Origin: Bog-159 sp049511415
GTDB lineage: Bacteria; Acidobacteriota; Terriglobia; Bryobacterales; Bryobacteraceae
Direction of reading: 5' to 3'
Assembly: GCA_049511415.1 (NCBI GenBank)
Contig: JBEKYC010000006.1
Location: 186,001 to 250,000 of the forward strand
Length of the DNA: 64,000 nt
The notes under the pieces were generated by a model. The model did no database searches and had not been told where the DNA came from. It worked only from the letters and a program-made list of their open reading frames with translations. Position 1 is the first letter of the stretch. The number at the start of each line of letters is the position of its first letter. The position numbers were made by a program, and so were the translations under genes. Of the stretch, positions 1 through 10,900 are shown one piece after another.

Positions 1-1024
1 TCACGCGACAACTGTGTTTGCGGTTGATATCACGGATGATGGCCGCGGCCAGTGCGGCTATGTCCTGCTTGCGCTCCCGCAGCGGAGGAAGCGATATATG
101 GAAAACGTTCAGGCGATAGTATAGGTCTTCGCGAAGCTGCTTATTTTCAATGGCCGCGCTCGGCGCCCGATTGGTGGCCGCCAAGACGCGCACGGCGACC
201 GGAATCTCGTGCGCGCCGCCCAGCCGTCGCACTTTGCATTCCTCGATTACGCGCAGCAACTTGGCCTGCGTAGCGATGGGCATATCGCCGATCTCGTCCA
301 GCAGCAAAGTCCCGTTCTGAGCTTGTTCGAAACAGCCCGCCCGGCGCTCGACGGCGCCAGTAAAAGATCCTTTTTCATGCCCGAAGAGCTCGCTTTCCAT
401 GAGACTTTCGGGCAGCGCGGCGCAGTTAATGGCCACAAATGGGCCGCGATTGCGCGGGCTCAATTCATGAATGGCGCGCGCCACTAATTCCTTGCCCGTG
501 CCGCTCTCGCCGGTAATTAGAACCGACGCGGTCGTGGGAGCCACCTGGCGGATCAGCGAGAAGACTTCGCGCATGGCCGGAGAATCCCCGACCAAGTCAC
601 CCAGCACTCCCTGATAGCTGAGTTGCCGGCTCAGGCGCAGCGTTTCTTCCAGTAGGTGGCTCTGTTCGACGGCACGTTCCAGCAGAGTGCGCAGCACACC
701 CGGCTGAACCGGCTTCTCCAGAAACCAAAAGGCGTTCAGATCGTGGACAAACGAAATCGCCTGATCGATACTGCCGAAACCGGTGAGCACGATGGCGGGC
801 GTTCGATCGCCGCGCTGCGCCAGTTCCTTCAACAACGCGACGCCGTCCATGCGGGGCATCACCAAATCCGTCAAGATCGCGTTGGCCGGGAAATAAGCCA
901 GCTTAGCCAGCGCCTCCTGGCCGTCCACCGCGGTTTGGACCTCGAAGCCAAGCGACGCGACCATTTCGGCCAAGTCCGACCTCTGGCAGGCGTCGTCATC
1001 CACTATCAGGATTTGATCCGGCAT
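1..1024 (-). CDS. NtrC-family sigma-54-dependent response regulator (3' end cut by window edge)
   Basis: The gene runs off the left edge, so only the first ~341 residues are visible. Residues 1-120 are a receiver domain with the acidic cluster at 9-11 and phospho-acceptor Asp53 (LTDLVMPRMDG). An AAA+ domain follows with Walker A GESGTGKE, the sigma-54 contact loop as GSFTGA within ESELFGHEKGSFTGA, and Walker B LLLDEIGD. The Fis-type DNA-binding domain must lie beyond the edge. Known for the family: phosphorylation drives ATP-dependent opening of sigma-54 promoters. ATG at 1022-1024 is the first start in frame. It lies downstream of, and in the same direction as, three signalling genes, but 295 bp separate it from the nearest, so it may have its own promoter. 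It is the only gene of the left block with a probable DNA-binding output. Confidence 0.93.
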   Translation of the reverse strand, partial: MPDQILIVDDDACQRSDLAEMVASLGFEVQTAVDGQEALAKLAYFPANAILTDLVMPRMDGVALLKELAQRGDRTPAIVLTGFGSIDQAISFVHDLNAFWFLEKPVQPGVLRTLLERAVEQSHLLEETLRLSRQLSYQGVLGDLVGDSPAMREVFSLIRQVAPTTASVLITGESGTGKELVARAIHELSPRNRGPFVAINCAALPESLMESELFGHEKGSFTGAVERRAGCFEQAQNGTLLLDEIGDMPIATQAKLLRVIEECKVRRLGGAHEIPVAVRVLAATNRAPSAAIENKQLREDLYYRLNVFHISLPPLRERKQDIAALAAAIIRDINRKHSCRV

Positions 1025-1319
1025 CTAACCCTCAGTTCTTTCGTTTATTCTAACCCTGTGAGCAAAATGGCCACTCGCCCACGACGTTCCGTATGCAAAA
1101 TTTCTAACCCGAAATTGCGCCTGATCACTCAATGGCGTTTCAAATGCCGCGATGGTTAACAACAGGGTTGAGAACCGTGCCATCCGGTGAAACCCTGCCA
1201 AGCGAGTCCGCTCCTCCCCGCTTATGCAAATGCTCTGGTCCCCCGATTGAAAACTTTGCGCTGGTGCAGGTTTTGCTCGCGTCCACAAGTCAGAAAATAC
1301 ACGCGGGTGTCGACGGCTG
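1025..1319. other. intergenic stretch without a convincing gene
   Basis: About 295 bp lie between the minus-strand lone receiver gene and the sigma-54 activator. An 87-codon minus-strand reading frame covers most of it, but its composition is not protein-like and it has no recognisable domain or good ribosome-binding site. I see no clear -24/-12 promoter: a TGGC...TGC pair near 1055-1070 on the minus strand has the wrong spacing. Confidence 0.4.
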
Positions 1320-1796
1320 TCAGCAGCGTCTCCCCCTGTCCTGCTCTTTCAGCCATTCGCTCGAACCTGCCACCATAACCTTATCCACCACATGATTGCT
1401 GCTCGCCAGTTTTTCTTCCCACTGCCGCCACGCGAGGCCAACGGATCGAACCACTTCGCGGGGCTGCAGCGGAGTGGTCAGCACATCATAGCCGCCAAGA
1501 TTCAAAACTTCAGCCCAAAGCCGGTCATCGGCCAGGCGCGATGCCACGATCAGCATGGGTTCCACACGCCGCCCGCGGAGTTGATCCAGCACGTCCTGCC
1601 AGCACCCATCCGGCAACTGGCTGTCGGTGATCACAATGCCCGCGGATAGTTCGTCGATCAGAGGCGCGGCGCGGCCCAGAGCCTCGACGACGCCGAGGTT
1701 CCATTTGGAGCGCATGGAGATATGTTTCAACGCCACCTGGTCCTCCGCGAATGGAAGAATGGCGAGTACACTGGCTGTCAAGTCGGGAGCGAGCAT
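1320..1796 (-). CDS. stand-alone receiver-domain protein
   Basis: This 158-residue protein is a single divergent CheY-like receiver. Asp58 in VITDSQLPDG is the expected phospho-acceptor, and the later NLGGYDVLTTPLQPREVV matches the alpha4-beta5-alpha5 face. The N-terminal acidic pair is weak: the first strand reads LAILPFAEDQ, so metal binding may be altered. No output domain follows. It lies 114 bp downstream of a histidine kinase in the same direction and is probably co-transcribed with it. Likely role (inference): a phosphate shuttle or sink between the surrounding kinases. A frame-shifted 125-codon reading frame overlaps the same strand but lacks any domain, so this frame was chosen. Confidence 0.75.
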   Translation of the reverse strand: MLAPDLTASVLAILPFAEDQVALKHISMRSKWNLGVVEALGRAAPLIDELSAGIVITDSQLPDGCWQDVLDQLRGRRVEPMLIVASRLADDRLWAEVLNLGGYDVLTTPLQPREVVRSVGLAWRQWEEKLASSNHVVDKVMVAGSSEWLKEQDRGRRC

Positions 1797-1910
1797 GATT
1801 CAACCTCCTGTCCGTTGCAGCGACGAGTACAGTCTCCCTTGCAATCCGAATGCAACTCTGGAGGCGCATCGGCGGGCCCTCAAAGTTCGCACCGGGATGC
1901 ATTGTTTTCT

Positions 1911-2696
1911 CTATGCCACCGCGCGCTTTTCGCGGGACGGTGTGGCGCGCCGGCTATGCATCTTAGGCAACTCGACAAAAAATGTAGCTCCTTCGGCGAT
2001 CTGCGACTCCACCCATATCCGGCCGCCATGCCGCTCAATGACGCGCTTAGTGATCGCGAGCCCTATGCCGGAGCCGGGATACGCGTCATTATGAATCCTC
2101 TTGAAAGGCGCAAATATCCGCGTGGCGTAGCGGGGATCGATTCCGATTCCGTTGTCGCGGACCAGGATTATCCAACTCTTTCTTTCCGGCACCGCGCTCA
2201 GATGAATCTCGGGCCGGCGATCGCCGCGGAACTTGATCGAGTTTTCGATTAGGCAGGCCAAGGTGTAAGTGATCTGAGCCGGATCGCAGTATAGTTCCGG
2301 GAGTGCATCGTGGGTTACCAGAGCGCCGCTTTGGGCGATGCTGTGCTGTAGCATAGCCAAAGCCCCGCTCAGCATTTTGCCGCAATCCGAGCGGCGGCAG
2401 GAAGCGGGGGTGCCGACCACCTGCATGTAGGTGCGCATCCCGTTGAGCAGGTTCTGCAGCCGGCCGGCGGAGCTTTGCAAATAACCCGCCAGCACCTTGG
2501 CATCCTCATCCAGGACCGCGGAGTATTTCTTGACGACCAGGTCTGTCAGCGATCCGATTTGATTCACCGGGCTGGCCAGGTCATGCAGGGAATCGGTCGT
2601 CAACGGTATCCATTCCTCTTCGCGTACCGAGGGGCTGGACGCCGGTCGCCGGATCGTGGGCCGCATTTGCGTCAGGTTGCTGGCGGATGCTGACAT
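1911..2696 (-). CDS. small soluble histidine kinase
   Basis: A 261-residue cytosolic kinase without membrane segments or a recognisable sensor domain. The dimerisation box holds His38 (SLHDLASPVNQI), which resembles the SHDL-type boxes of phytochrome-like kinases. The ATPase domain spans about 125-245, with N box LIENSIKF, G1 DNGIGID, F box APFKR and G2 GSGIGLAI. The start is 9 bp after the stop of the receiver-PAS-kinase gene, which indicates one transcript. With no sensor of its own it probably depends on an associated protein or acts as a secondary kinase. Its closest receiver on the same strand is the lone receiver downstream. Confidence 0.88.
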   Translation of the reverse strand: MSASASNLTQMRPTIRRPASSPSVREEEWIPLTTDSLHDLASPVNQIGSLTDLVVKKYSAVLDEDAKVLAGYLQSSAGRLQNLLNGMRTYMQVVGTPASCRRSDCGKMLSGALAMLQHSIAQSGALVTHDALPELYCDPAQITYTLACLIENSIKFRGDRRPEIHLSAVPERKSWIILVRDNGIGIDPRYATRIFAPFKRIHNDAYPGSGIGLAITKRVIERHGGRIWVESQIAEGATFFVELPKMHSRRATPSREKRAVA

Positions 2697-2705
2697 CTAT
2701 AGATC

Positions 2706-4259
2706 TCAACTGTCAAGCTGGCGCGGGTTTTCCGAGGCGGCTGGCAGGAATAGCCGGAAACGGGCGCCTTTGCCCGGGTCGCTATCTACCTGGATGGCGC
2801 CCCCGTTACTGCGCACGAATCCCTGCACCGCCGCCAAACCCAATCCGCGCCCCAGAAACTTGGTTGTAAAAAACGGATCGAAGATCTTTTTTCGGGTTTC
2901 CTCGTCCATGCCGCACCCTGTATCCCGCACTTCGATAGCCACATACCGGCCAACCGGGAGGCCGTCTGGCACGATTCCGCGGCGGCCCCCGTCCCTTCCG
3001 CGTTCCACAACCGATGTGCGTAGTGCGATGGAACCGGGCGAGTCGCCTATCGCCTCGATGGCATTACGCAGGAGATCGGCGACGGCCTGGCGTAGCTGTT
3101 CCGAGTCCGTCTCTATCGCGGGCAAGCGTCTCCCACTTTGATATTCAAAATCGATATTCCCGGGGATGCCGGAGCGCCCGATCGCGTCACGGATCAGTTC
3201 GTCGACATGCACGCGCGCCAAATACATGTTGCCCTTCCCGGCAAATGCAAGCACCTTACGGATTAGCTCCGCTGCCCGGTCGCCGGCTTGCGCCACATCG
3301 CGAAGGTTCTCCTGCGCCGGATGCGCCGCCGGCAATCTTTCCATGGCGTAGCTGGCGCCTCCCAGTATTACGACCAGGAGATTGTTTATATCGTGCGCCA
3401 AGCCGCCCGCCAGCCGGCCCAGGCTCTCGAGCTTCTCACGCTCCAGGTCGGCGGCGCCCGATTTTTTCTGGCTTTCGATTTCGGTGCATGTGCCAAACCA
3501 GTCGATGATCTCGCCGTCGCTGCCTCTCATGGGAATCGCGCGAACCAGGTGCCATTGATGGCTGCCGTCGAATGCCCGGCGCAAACGGTGCTCAATTTCA
3601 AAACCGGTTTTGGTCCGGGTAGCCTGGCTCCAGGCCAGTTCGGTGCGCGCGCGATCTGCGGGATGGACCAGACGATTCCAGTCCAAGCACGGGGCATCCG
3701 CGGGACTGAAGCCGGTATACTCCAACCACTGCCGGTTGGCATATTCGATGCGGCCTTCCGCGTTGGCGGTCCAAACCATTTGCGGCATGGCCTCGAGCAG
3801 CAGTTGATAGCGTTGCGCGCTTCTTTCTAACGCCGACCGCTGCTCCTCGATGCGCTGCTGCATCGAAAATCTGTCGATGGCGTTGGTGACTATGTGCGGC
3901 AGCGTATCGGCGCTGGCCTGTCCCTTCGGCAAATAATCCATGGCGCCGGCCTTCATGGCCCGCACGGCCACGGACTCCTCACTGTACGCGGTTAACACCA
4001 CCGCCGCAAATGGAACACGGCCCCGCAAGTTCCTAAGCTGCGATAGCACCTCAATACCATCCATGTCCGGCAGGTTTACATCTACCAGGGCACAATCCGG
4101 CCGCCAAGCCTTGGCCATTTCGATTCCATCGGCCCCGCAATCCGCTTCGGCGAACTCAAAGGCGCGCGTGGTAGTTTCCCAAAGGCAGCGCTTGTACACC
4201 TCACGGTCGATAGCGTTATCCTCGATGATGAGAATTTTGGACGGTCGGCTTGTGTCCAT
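2706..4259 (-). CDS. receiver-PAS-histidine kinase
   Basis: Domains in order: receiver (8-125, phospho-acceptor Asp60 in LVDVNLPDMDG), PAS (145-262), histidine kinase with His289 in GRLAGGLAHDINNLL, and a HATPase domain to the end with DTGCGMD and the G2 motif GRGLGLAAV. The H box of the AHDINN type is typical of NtrB-like and blue-light PAS kinases. The protein is soluble and takes both a phosphoryl input and a small-molecule, redox or light-type PAS input. The reading frame extends 42 codons further upstream, but that segment looks non-coding, and the chosen ATG sits directly before MDTSRPSKILIIED. It is the first gene of a minus-strand operon and diverges from the CheY/poly-HAMP genes. Confidence 0.9.
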   Translation of the reverse strand: MDTSRPSKILIIEDNAIDREVYKRCLWETTTRAFEFAEADCGADGIEMAKAWRPDCALVDVNLPDMDGIEVLSQLRNLRGRVPFAAVVLTAYSEESVAVRAMKAGAMDYLPKGQASADTLPHIVTNAIDRFSMQQRIEEQRSALERSAQRYQLLLEAMPQMVWTANAEGRIEYANRQWLEYTGFSPADAPCLDWNRLVHPADRARTELAWSQATRTKTGFEIEHRLRRAFDGSHQWHLVRAIPMRGSDGEIIDWFGTCTEIESQKKSGAADLEREKLESLGRLAGGLAHDINNLLVVILGGASYAMERLPAAHPAQENLRDVAQAGDRAAELIRKVLAFAGKGNMYLARVHVDELIRDAIGRSGIPGNIDFEYQSGRRLPAIETDSEQLRQAVADLLRNAIEAIGDSPGSIALRTSVVERGRDGGRRGIVPDGLPVGRYVAIEVRDTGCGMDEETRKKIFDPFFTTKFLGRGLGLAAVQGFVRSNGGAIQVDSDPGKGARFRLFLPAASENPRQLDS

Positions 4260-4496
4260 TTTGCTTGTCTGTCGAAAGCCGGTGCAGATTAACCTCCAAA
4301 CTGAATTGGGAAATCCCGCACCATCAGGTTGGCGGTTTACGTGCAACGAGGGCGCTTTCGGGTTGCACCGCACGTAATAGCGCAATACGCACCGGCTCTA
4401 TGCGTCAATTTTTGCACTCTTCGAAAGACAAAAACTGCACTACCCCGACATTTTGGCCGGGCCTTCGGACAACCCGCCGCGACGAGGTTATGCCGC

Positions 4497-4937
4497 ATGC
4501 CTGAAATCCTGCTAGCGGAAGACAATCCCGCCGATGTTTATTTGATTCGGGAAGCTCTGCGGGAACACGGAGTAGATTGCGCCCTGCGTATCGCCACGGA
4601 TGGACAGCAAGTGCTCCGCCTGCTCTCGGGAGAGGGATCCGCATCGTCGCCGCTTCCGTCCCTGATCATCCTGGATCTGAATTTGCCGCGACATGATGGC
4701 ATCGAGATTTTACAGCGGCTTCGGGAAACATCGGAAATGCGCGCGGTGCCGGTGGTGGTTTTGACCTCGTCGGACTCTCCACGCGATCGTCTGGCGGCCA
4801 GTCAGTTAGGCGTCACCCGATTTCTGCGCAAGCCCTCCAATCTGGAGCAGTTTCTGAGCCTGGGTTTGGTTTTCAAGGAGTTGCTGCAGCAAACCAGCGC
4901 GGATGCGGAATGCGGAAGATTTGAAAAAGGAGCATGA
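4497..4937 (+). CDS. CheY/Rcp1-like single-domain response regulator
   Basis: A 146-residue receiver with acidic pair EDN, phospho-acceptor Asp60 (LDLNLPRHDG), switch Thr in VVLTSSDSP and conserved Lys in FLRKPSN. The PADVYLIREAL start resembles the Rcp1 family, which serves phytochrome-type kinases with SHDLQEP boxes. A kinase with such a box lies two genes downstream. The ATG at 4497 has GAGG at 4484-4487 upstream; a longer frame from 4329 would add unconserved sequence. Its stop is one base before the start of the giant kinase, so the two are translationally close. Its role as a phosphate shuttle is inferred. Confidence 0.9.
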   Translation: MPEILLAEDNPADVYLIREALREHGVDCALRIATDGQQVLRLLSGEGSASSPLPSLIILDLNLPRHDGIEILQRLRETSEMRAVPVVVLTSSDSPRDRLAASQLGVTRFLRKPSNLEQFLSLGLVFKELLQQTSADAECGRFEKGA

Positions 4938-4938
4938 G

Positions 4939-7900
4939 ATGCAGACGGATCTCGCCGTCGATACCACCCTGGATACCAGCGAATTACTGAAAGTGCTGAT
5001 CGCCTTCAAAGAGGGTGATTTTTCGGCCCGGCTACCGGTTGACTATACCGGCGTGGCTGGAAAGATCGCAGACACCCTCAATGACATTTTCAAACTGAAT
5101 CAGCGCATGGCGGCGGAATTTGCACGCATCAGCAACTCCGTCGGCAAAGAGGGAAAGATCAACCAGCGAGCCAGCCTGGGATCGGCGTCCGGCGGCTGGG
5201 CGGAATGCCTGGATTCCATCAACAGCCTGATCGGCGACCTGGTGCAGCCATCCACGGAAGTAGCCCGCGTCATCGGCGCGGTGGCCAAGGGCGATCTCTC
5301 CCAGAACATGGCCTTGGATGTGGACGGCCGTTCGCTGAAGGGCGAATTCCTGCACACCGCGCGCGTGGTGAACACCATGGTGGTGCAGTTGAATTCGGTG
5401 GCGTCGGAGGTCACGCGCGTGGCGCGCGAGGTCGGCACGGAGGGCAAACTGGGCGGCCAAGCCGTTGTGAAGGGCGTGGGCGGAGTTTGGAAGGACCTTA
5501 CCGATAGCGTCAACTCCATGGCAGGCAATCTGACGGCGCAGGTCCGCAACATCGCCGAAGTGACCACGGCAGTGGCGAACGGCGACCTTTCCCGTACGAT
5601 CACGGTGGACGTGCAAGGCGAGATTCTGGAATTGAAGAACACCATCAACACCATGGTAGATCAGCTCGGTTCCTTCGCCTCGGAAGTGACGCGCGTGGCC
5701 CGCGAAGTCGGTACGGAAGGCAAGTTGGGCGGCCAGGCGGAGGTGAAGGACGTAGCCGGCGTGTGGAAGGATCTGACCGATAGCGTGAACTCCATGGCGG
5801 GCAACCTGACGGCCCAGGTCCGCAACATCGCCGAAGTGACGACGGCTGTGGCTAATGGCGATCTATCGCGCAAAATTACGGTGGACGTGCGCGGTGAAAT
5901 TCTGGAGTTAAAGAACACCATTAACACCATGGTGGACCAGCTCAACGCGTTTGCTTCGGAAGTGACGCGTGTGGCCCGCGAGGTCGGCACCGAAGGCATC
6001 TTGGGCGGCCAGGCGGACGTGCGCGGCGTGGCCGGCACCTGGAAGGATTTAACAGACAGTGTGAATTTCATGGCCGGCAACTTGACCGGCCAGGTACGCA
6101 ACATCGCGGAAGTAACCACCGCCGTCGCCAACGGCGATTTGTCCCGCAAGATCACGGTGGCTGTGCGCGGCGAGATCCTGGAATTGAAGAACACCATCAA
6201 CACCATGGTGGATCAGCTCAGTTCGTTTGCTTCGGAGGTGACGCGCGTGGCGCGCGAGGTAGGCACCGAGGGAAAGCTGGGCGGCCAGGCGGACGTCAAG
6301 GGCGTCGCCGGAACGTGGAAGGATCTTACCGAGAGTGTCAACTCCATGGCCGGCAACCTGACCAATCAGGTGCGCAATATCGCCGGTGTCACTACCGCGG
6401 TGGCCAAGGGCGACCTGTCGACCAAGATCACGGTGGATGCGCGCGGTGAAATTCTGGAGCTCAAGAACACCATCAACACCATGGTGGATCAACTCAACAG
6501 CTTCGCTTCCGAAGTGACCCGCGTGGCCCGCGAGGTCGGTACGGAAGGCAAACTCGGCGGCCAAGCGCAAGTGAAGGGTGTGGGCGGCGTGTGGAAGGAT
6601 CTGACGGACAGTGTCAACTCCATGGCCGGCAACCTGACCGCGCAAGTCCGCAACATCGCCGAAGTAACCACGGCCGTGGCCAATGGCGACCTCTCGCGCA
6701 AAATCACGGTGGATGTGCAAGGCGAGATTTTGGAATTGAAGAACACCATCAACACGATGGTGGACCAGTTGAACGCCTTCGCATCGGAGGTCACGCGCGT
6801 GGCGCGTGAGGTAGGCACGGAGGGCGAGTTGGGCGGGCAGGCCCAAGTCAAGGGAGTCGGAGGCGTATGGAAGGATCTTACTGACAGCGTAAACTCCATG
6901 GCTGGGAACCTGACCGCCCAAGTCCGCAATATCGCTGGTGTGACCACCGCCGTGGCCAACGGCGACCTCTCGCGCAAAATCACGGTCGATGTACGCGGCG
7001 AGATCCTGGAACTGAAGAACACCATTAATACGATGGTGGATCAGCTGAATGCGTTCGCGTCCGAAGTCACCCGCGTGGCGCGCGAGGTCGGCACGGAAGG
7101 CAAGTTGGGTGGCCAAGCTGAAGTGAAGGGTGTCGCCGGCACGTGGAAGGACCTCACCGATTCGGTGAATTCGATGGCCAGCAACTTGACCAACCAGGTG
7201 CGTAACATTGCCGAGGTCACTACGGCTGTGGCGCGCGGCGATTTGAGCCGCAAGATTACAGTGGACGTGCGCGGCGAAATTCTGGAATTGAAGAACACCA
7301 TCAACACCATGGTGGATCAGCTCAGCTCATTCGCTTCGGAAGTAACCCGCGTGGCGCGCGAGGTGGGCACGGAAGGCAAGCTCGGCGGCCAGGCGGACGT
7401 GCGCGACGTGGCCGGCACCTGGAAGGACTTAACGGATAGTGTCAACTCCATGGCCGGCAATCTCACGGCCCAAGTCCGAAATATCGCGGAGGTGACCACT
7501 GCCGTGGCCCGCGGCGATCTAAGCCGCAAGATCACGGTAGTTGTGCGGGGCGAAATCCTGGAGCTGAAGAACACCATCAACACCATGGTGGATCAGCTCA
7601 ATGCATTCGCCGGCGAAGTCACACGCGTGGCGCGCGAGGTGGGCACGGAAGGCAAGCTCGGAGGCCAGGCGGATGTGAAGGGCGTAGGCGGCACCTGGAA
7701 AGACTTGACGGACAGCGTCAACTCCATGGCCGGCAACCTCACGGCGCAGGTCCGTAACATTGCGGAGGTCACCACGGCCGTGGCCAGAGGCGATCTGAGC
7801 CGTAAGATTACCGTGGATGTGCGCGGCGAGATTCTGGAACTCAAGAACACCATCAACACCATGGTGGACCAGCTCAACGCGTTCGCCGGTGAAGTGACGC

Positions 7901-10900
7901 GCGTGGCGCGCGAAGTCGGTACCGAAGGCAAGCTCGGCGGCCAAGCGGATGTGAAGGGCGTCGGCGGCACCTGGAAGGATTTGACCGACAGCGTCAACTC
8001 CATGGCCAGCAATCTGACGAACCAGGTTCGTAACATTGCCGGCGTCACCACGGCCGTGGCCAAGGGCGATTTGACGACCAAAATCACCGTGGATGCGCGT
8101 GGCGAAATTCTGGCGCTGAAGAACACCATCAACACCATGGTGGATCAGCTCAGCTCCTTCGCTTCCGAAGTGACACGCGTAGCCCGCGAGGTCGGCACCG
8201 AAGGCAAGCTAGGCGGCCAGGCGGATGTGCGCGGCGTTGCCGGCACGTGGAAGGACCTGACCGATAGCGTGAATTCCATGGCTGCCAACCTGACCCTGCA
8301 GGTTCGCAACATCGCGGAAGTGACGACGGCGGTCGCGAAGGGCGACCTTTCACGTAAAATCACCGTGGATGTGCGCGGCGAGATTCTAGAGCTGAAGAAC
8401 ACGGCCAATACCATGGTGGATCAGCTTAGCTCGTTCGCTGCCGAAGTGACCCGCGTGGCACGCGAAGTCGGCACGGAAGGTAAGCTGGGCGGCCAGGCGG
8501 AGGTGCGCGGCGTCGCCGGAACGTGGAAGGACCTTACCGATAGCGTCAACTTCATGGCCGGCAACCTGACGTCTCAGGTCCGCAATATCGCCCAGGTCAC
8601 CACTGCGGTGGCCAACGGCGACTTAAGCCGCAAGATTACCGTGGACGTGCAGGGCGAGATTCTGGAACTGAAGAACACTATCAACACCATGGTGGATCAG
8701 CTCAACAGCTTCGCTTCGGAGGTCACGCGCGTGGCGCGCGAGGTCGGCACCGAAGGCAAGCTCGGCGGTCAAGCCGAAGTGCGCGGCGTCGCCGGGACCT
8801 GGAAGGATCTCACGGACAACGTAAACTTCATGGCTGCCAACCTGACCACCCAGGTGCGCGCCATCGCCAAAGTCGTTACGGATGTGGCGAACGGCAACCT
8901 GAAGCGAAAACTGGTACTCGAAACCAAAGGCGAAATCGCCGAACTGGCGGACACCATTAACGGTATGATCGACACCCTGGCGGTGTTCGCCGACCAGGTG
9001 AGCAACGTGGCGCGCGAAGTCGGTATCGAAGGCAAGCTCGGCGGCCAGGCGCTGGTGCCCGGAGCCGCCGGAATCTGGCGCGACCTGACGGATAACGTCA
9101 ACCAACTCGCCGCCAACCTGACTACCCAGGTACGCGCCATCGCCGACGTCGCGACCGCCGTCACCAAGGGCGATTTGACCCAGTCCATTGCCGTGCAGGC
9201 GCAAGGCGAGGTAGCGGCGCTCAAGGACAATATCAATGAGATGATCGTCAACCTCGCCGAGACGACCCGCAAGAATACCGATCAGGATTGGCTCAAAACC
9301 AACATTGCGAAATTTACCGGTATGATGCAGGGGCAGCGCGACTTGTTGAGTGTTTCGAAGCTGCTATTGTCGGAATTGACGCCCCTCGTGGGCGCGCAGC
9401 ATGGGACTTTCTTCATCCGCGAGTCCGACCAAGGCAAGGAGACCCTCAAGCTCCTGACGGCCTACGGGGCCAATGATTCGCAGGGCGTGCCTCCCAAGTT
9501 CCGCATGGGACAAAGCCTGGTGGGCCAGTGCGCGCAGGAGAAACGGCGCATTCTGGTGACGGACGTCCCCAAGGACTATATTAAGATCAGCTCCAGCCTG
9601 GGCGAATCGACTCCGCTCAGCATCGTGGTTCTTCCGGTGCTCTTCGAAGGGGAAGCCCGCGCCGTCTTGGAGCTGGCTTCGTTCCGCCACTTTACCGATG
9701 TCAACCTGGCGTTCCTGGATCAGTTGACGCAAGGCATCGGTATCATGCTGAATACCATCGCGGCCACCATGCGGACCGAACAGTTGCTCAAGCAGAGCCA
9801 GGCGCTGGCCGAACAGCTCCAGAAGACCAATGCCGAGTTGGAGGAGAAGGCGCACCTGTTGGCCGAGCAAAAGAACGAAGTCGAGACCAAGAACCGCGAG
9901 GTGGAGCAGGCCAAGGCCGCATTGGAAGAAAAAGCCGAACAGTTGTCGCTAACTTCCAAGTACAAGAGCGAGTTCCTGGCGAATATGAGCCACGAGTTGC
10001 GCACGCCGCTGAACAACCTTCTGATTCTCGCGCAAATGCTGGCTGAAAACATGGAAGGCACGCTGACTTCGAAGCAGGTCAAGTACGCCGAAACTATCCA
10101 TTCGTCCGGTACCGATCTTCTCGCCCTGATCAACGACATTCTGGACTTGAGCAAGATCGAATCAGGGAAGATGGACGTGGAAGTGGGCAGCGTCCGCTTC
10201 AGCGAACTGCGCGACTTCTGCATCCGCACGTTCAAGCACGTGGCCGACCGGAAAGGACTCGATTTCGCCATCGAGCTGGCCGAAAATCTGCCATCGGAAA
10301 GCATCCTTACGGACGCCAAGCGGCTGCAGCAGGTGCTCAAGAATCTCTTGTCAAACGCCCTGAAATTCACCGAGCACGGTATGGTCCGGTTGCGCGTGGA
10401 GCGGGCCGTGTTGGGCTGGAGTTCGAATCATTCGGTGCTGAACCGGGTCAAATCGGTGATCGCCTTCTCGGCATCCGACACCGGCATCGGCATTCATCTG
10501 GACAAGCAACGCATCATATTCGAGGCCTTCCAGCAAGCCGATGGCACCACCAGCCGCAAATATGGCGGCACCGGTCTGGGCTTGTCCATCAGCCGGGAGC
10601 TGACGCGCCTGCTGGGCGGCGAAATCCGCTTGCAGAGCGTACCCGGCGTCGGCAGTACGTTCACCTTGTATTTGCCGCAAGCCTATGTTGCTACCGCAAA
10701 GCCCGATCCCCTGACCATTGAAACCGACGTCACCCTCTCCGAGACCATCCCGGCGGACCCCACGGTAGTGACCGGCGATGATGGACTGGATTTTATCCTG
10801 CCCGCCCCGCTGACGGCCGCCACCGCCGTCGTACATGACATCGAAATCGATGATGATCGAAACTTGATCCAGCCCGGGGACGCGGTCCTTTTGATCGTCG

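Noticed and set aside
1050..1075. Possible sigma-54 -24/-12 promoter (TGGC...TGC)
   Set aside because: Only 7 bases separate GG and GC instead of the required 10.
1025..1288. 87-codon minus-strand frame in the gap before the sigma-54 activator
   Set aside because: No domain, no ribosome-binding site, non-protein-like composition.
1525..1902. 125-codon minus-strand frame overlapping the lone receiver
   Set aside because: Arg-rich, no domain; the other frame holds the receiver.
5395..9258. Regular 276-bp periodicity that could suggest a repeat array or CRISPR-like locus
   Set aside because: The repeats are in one open frame, code for HAMP-type units and have no spacers.
9360..9870. Minus-strand frames opposite the GAF and coiled-coil part of the giant kinase
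   Set aside because: Shadows of a codon-biased GC-rich gene; no start signal or domain.
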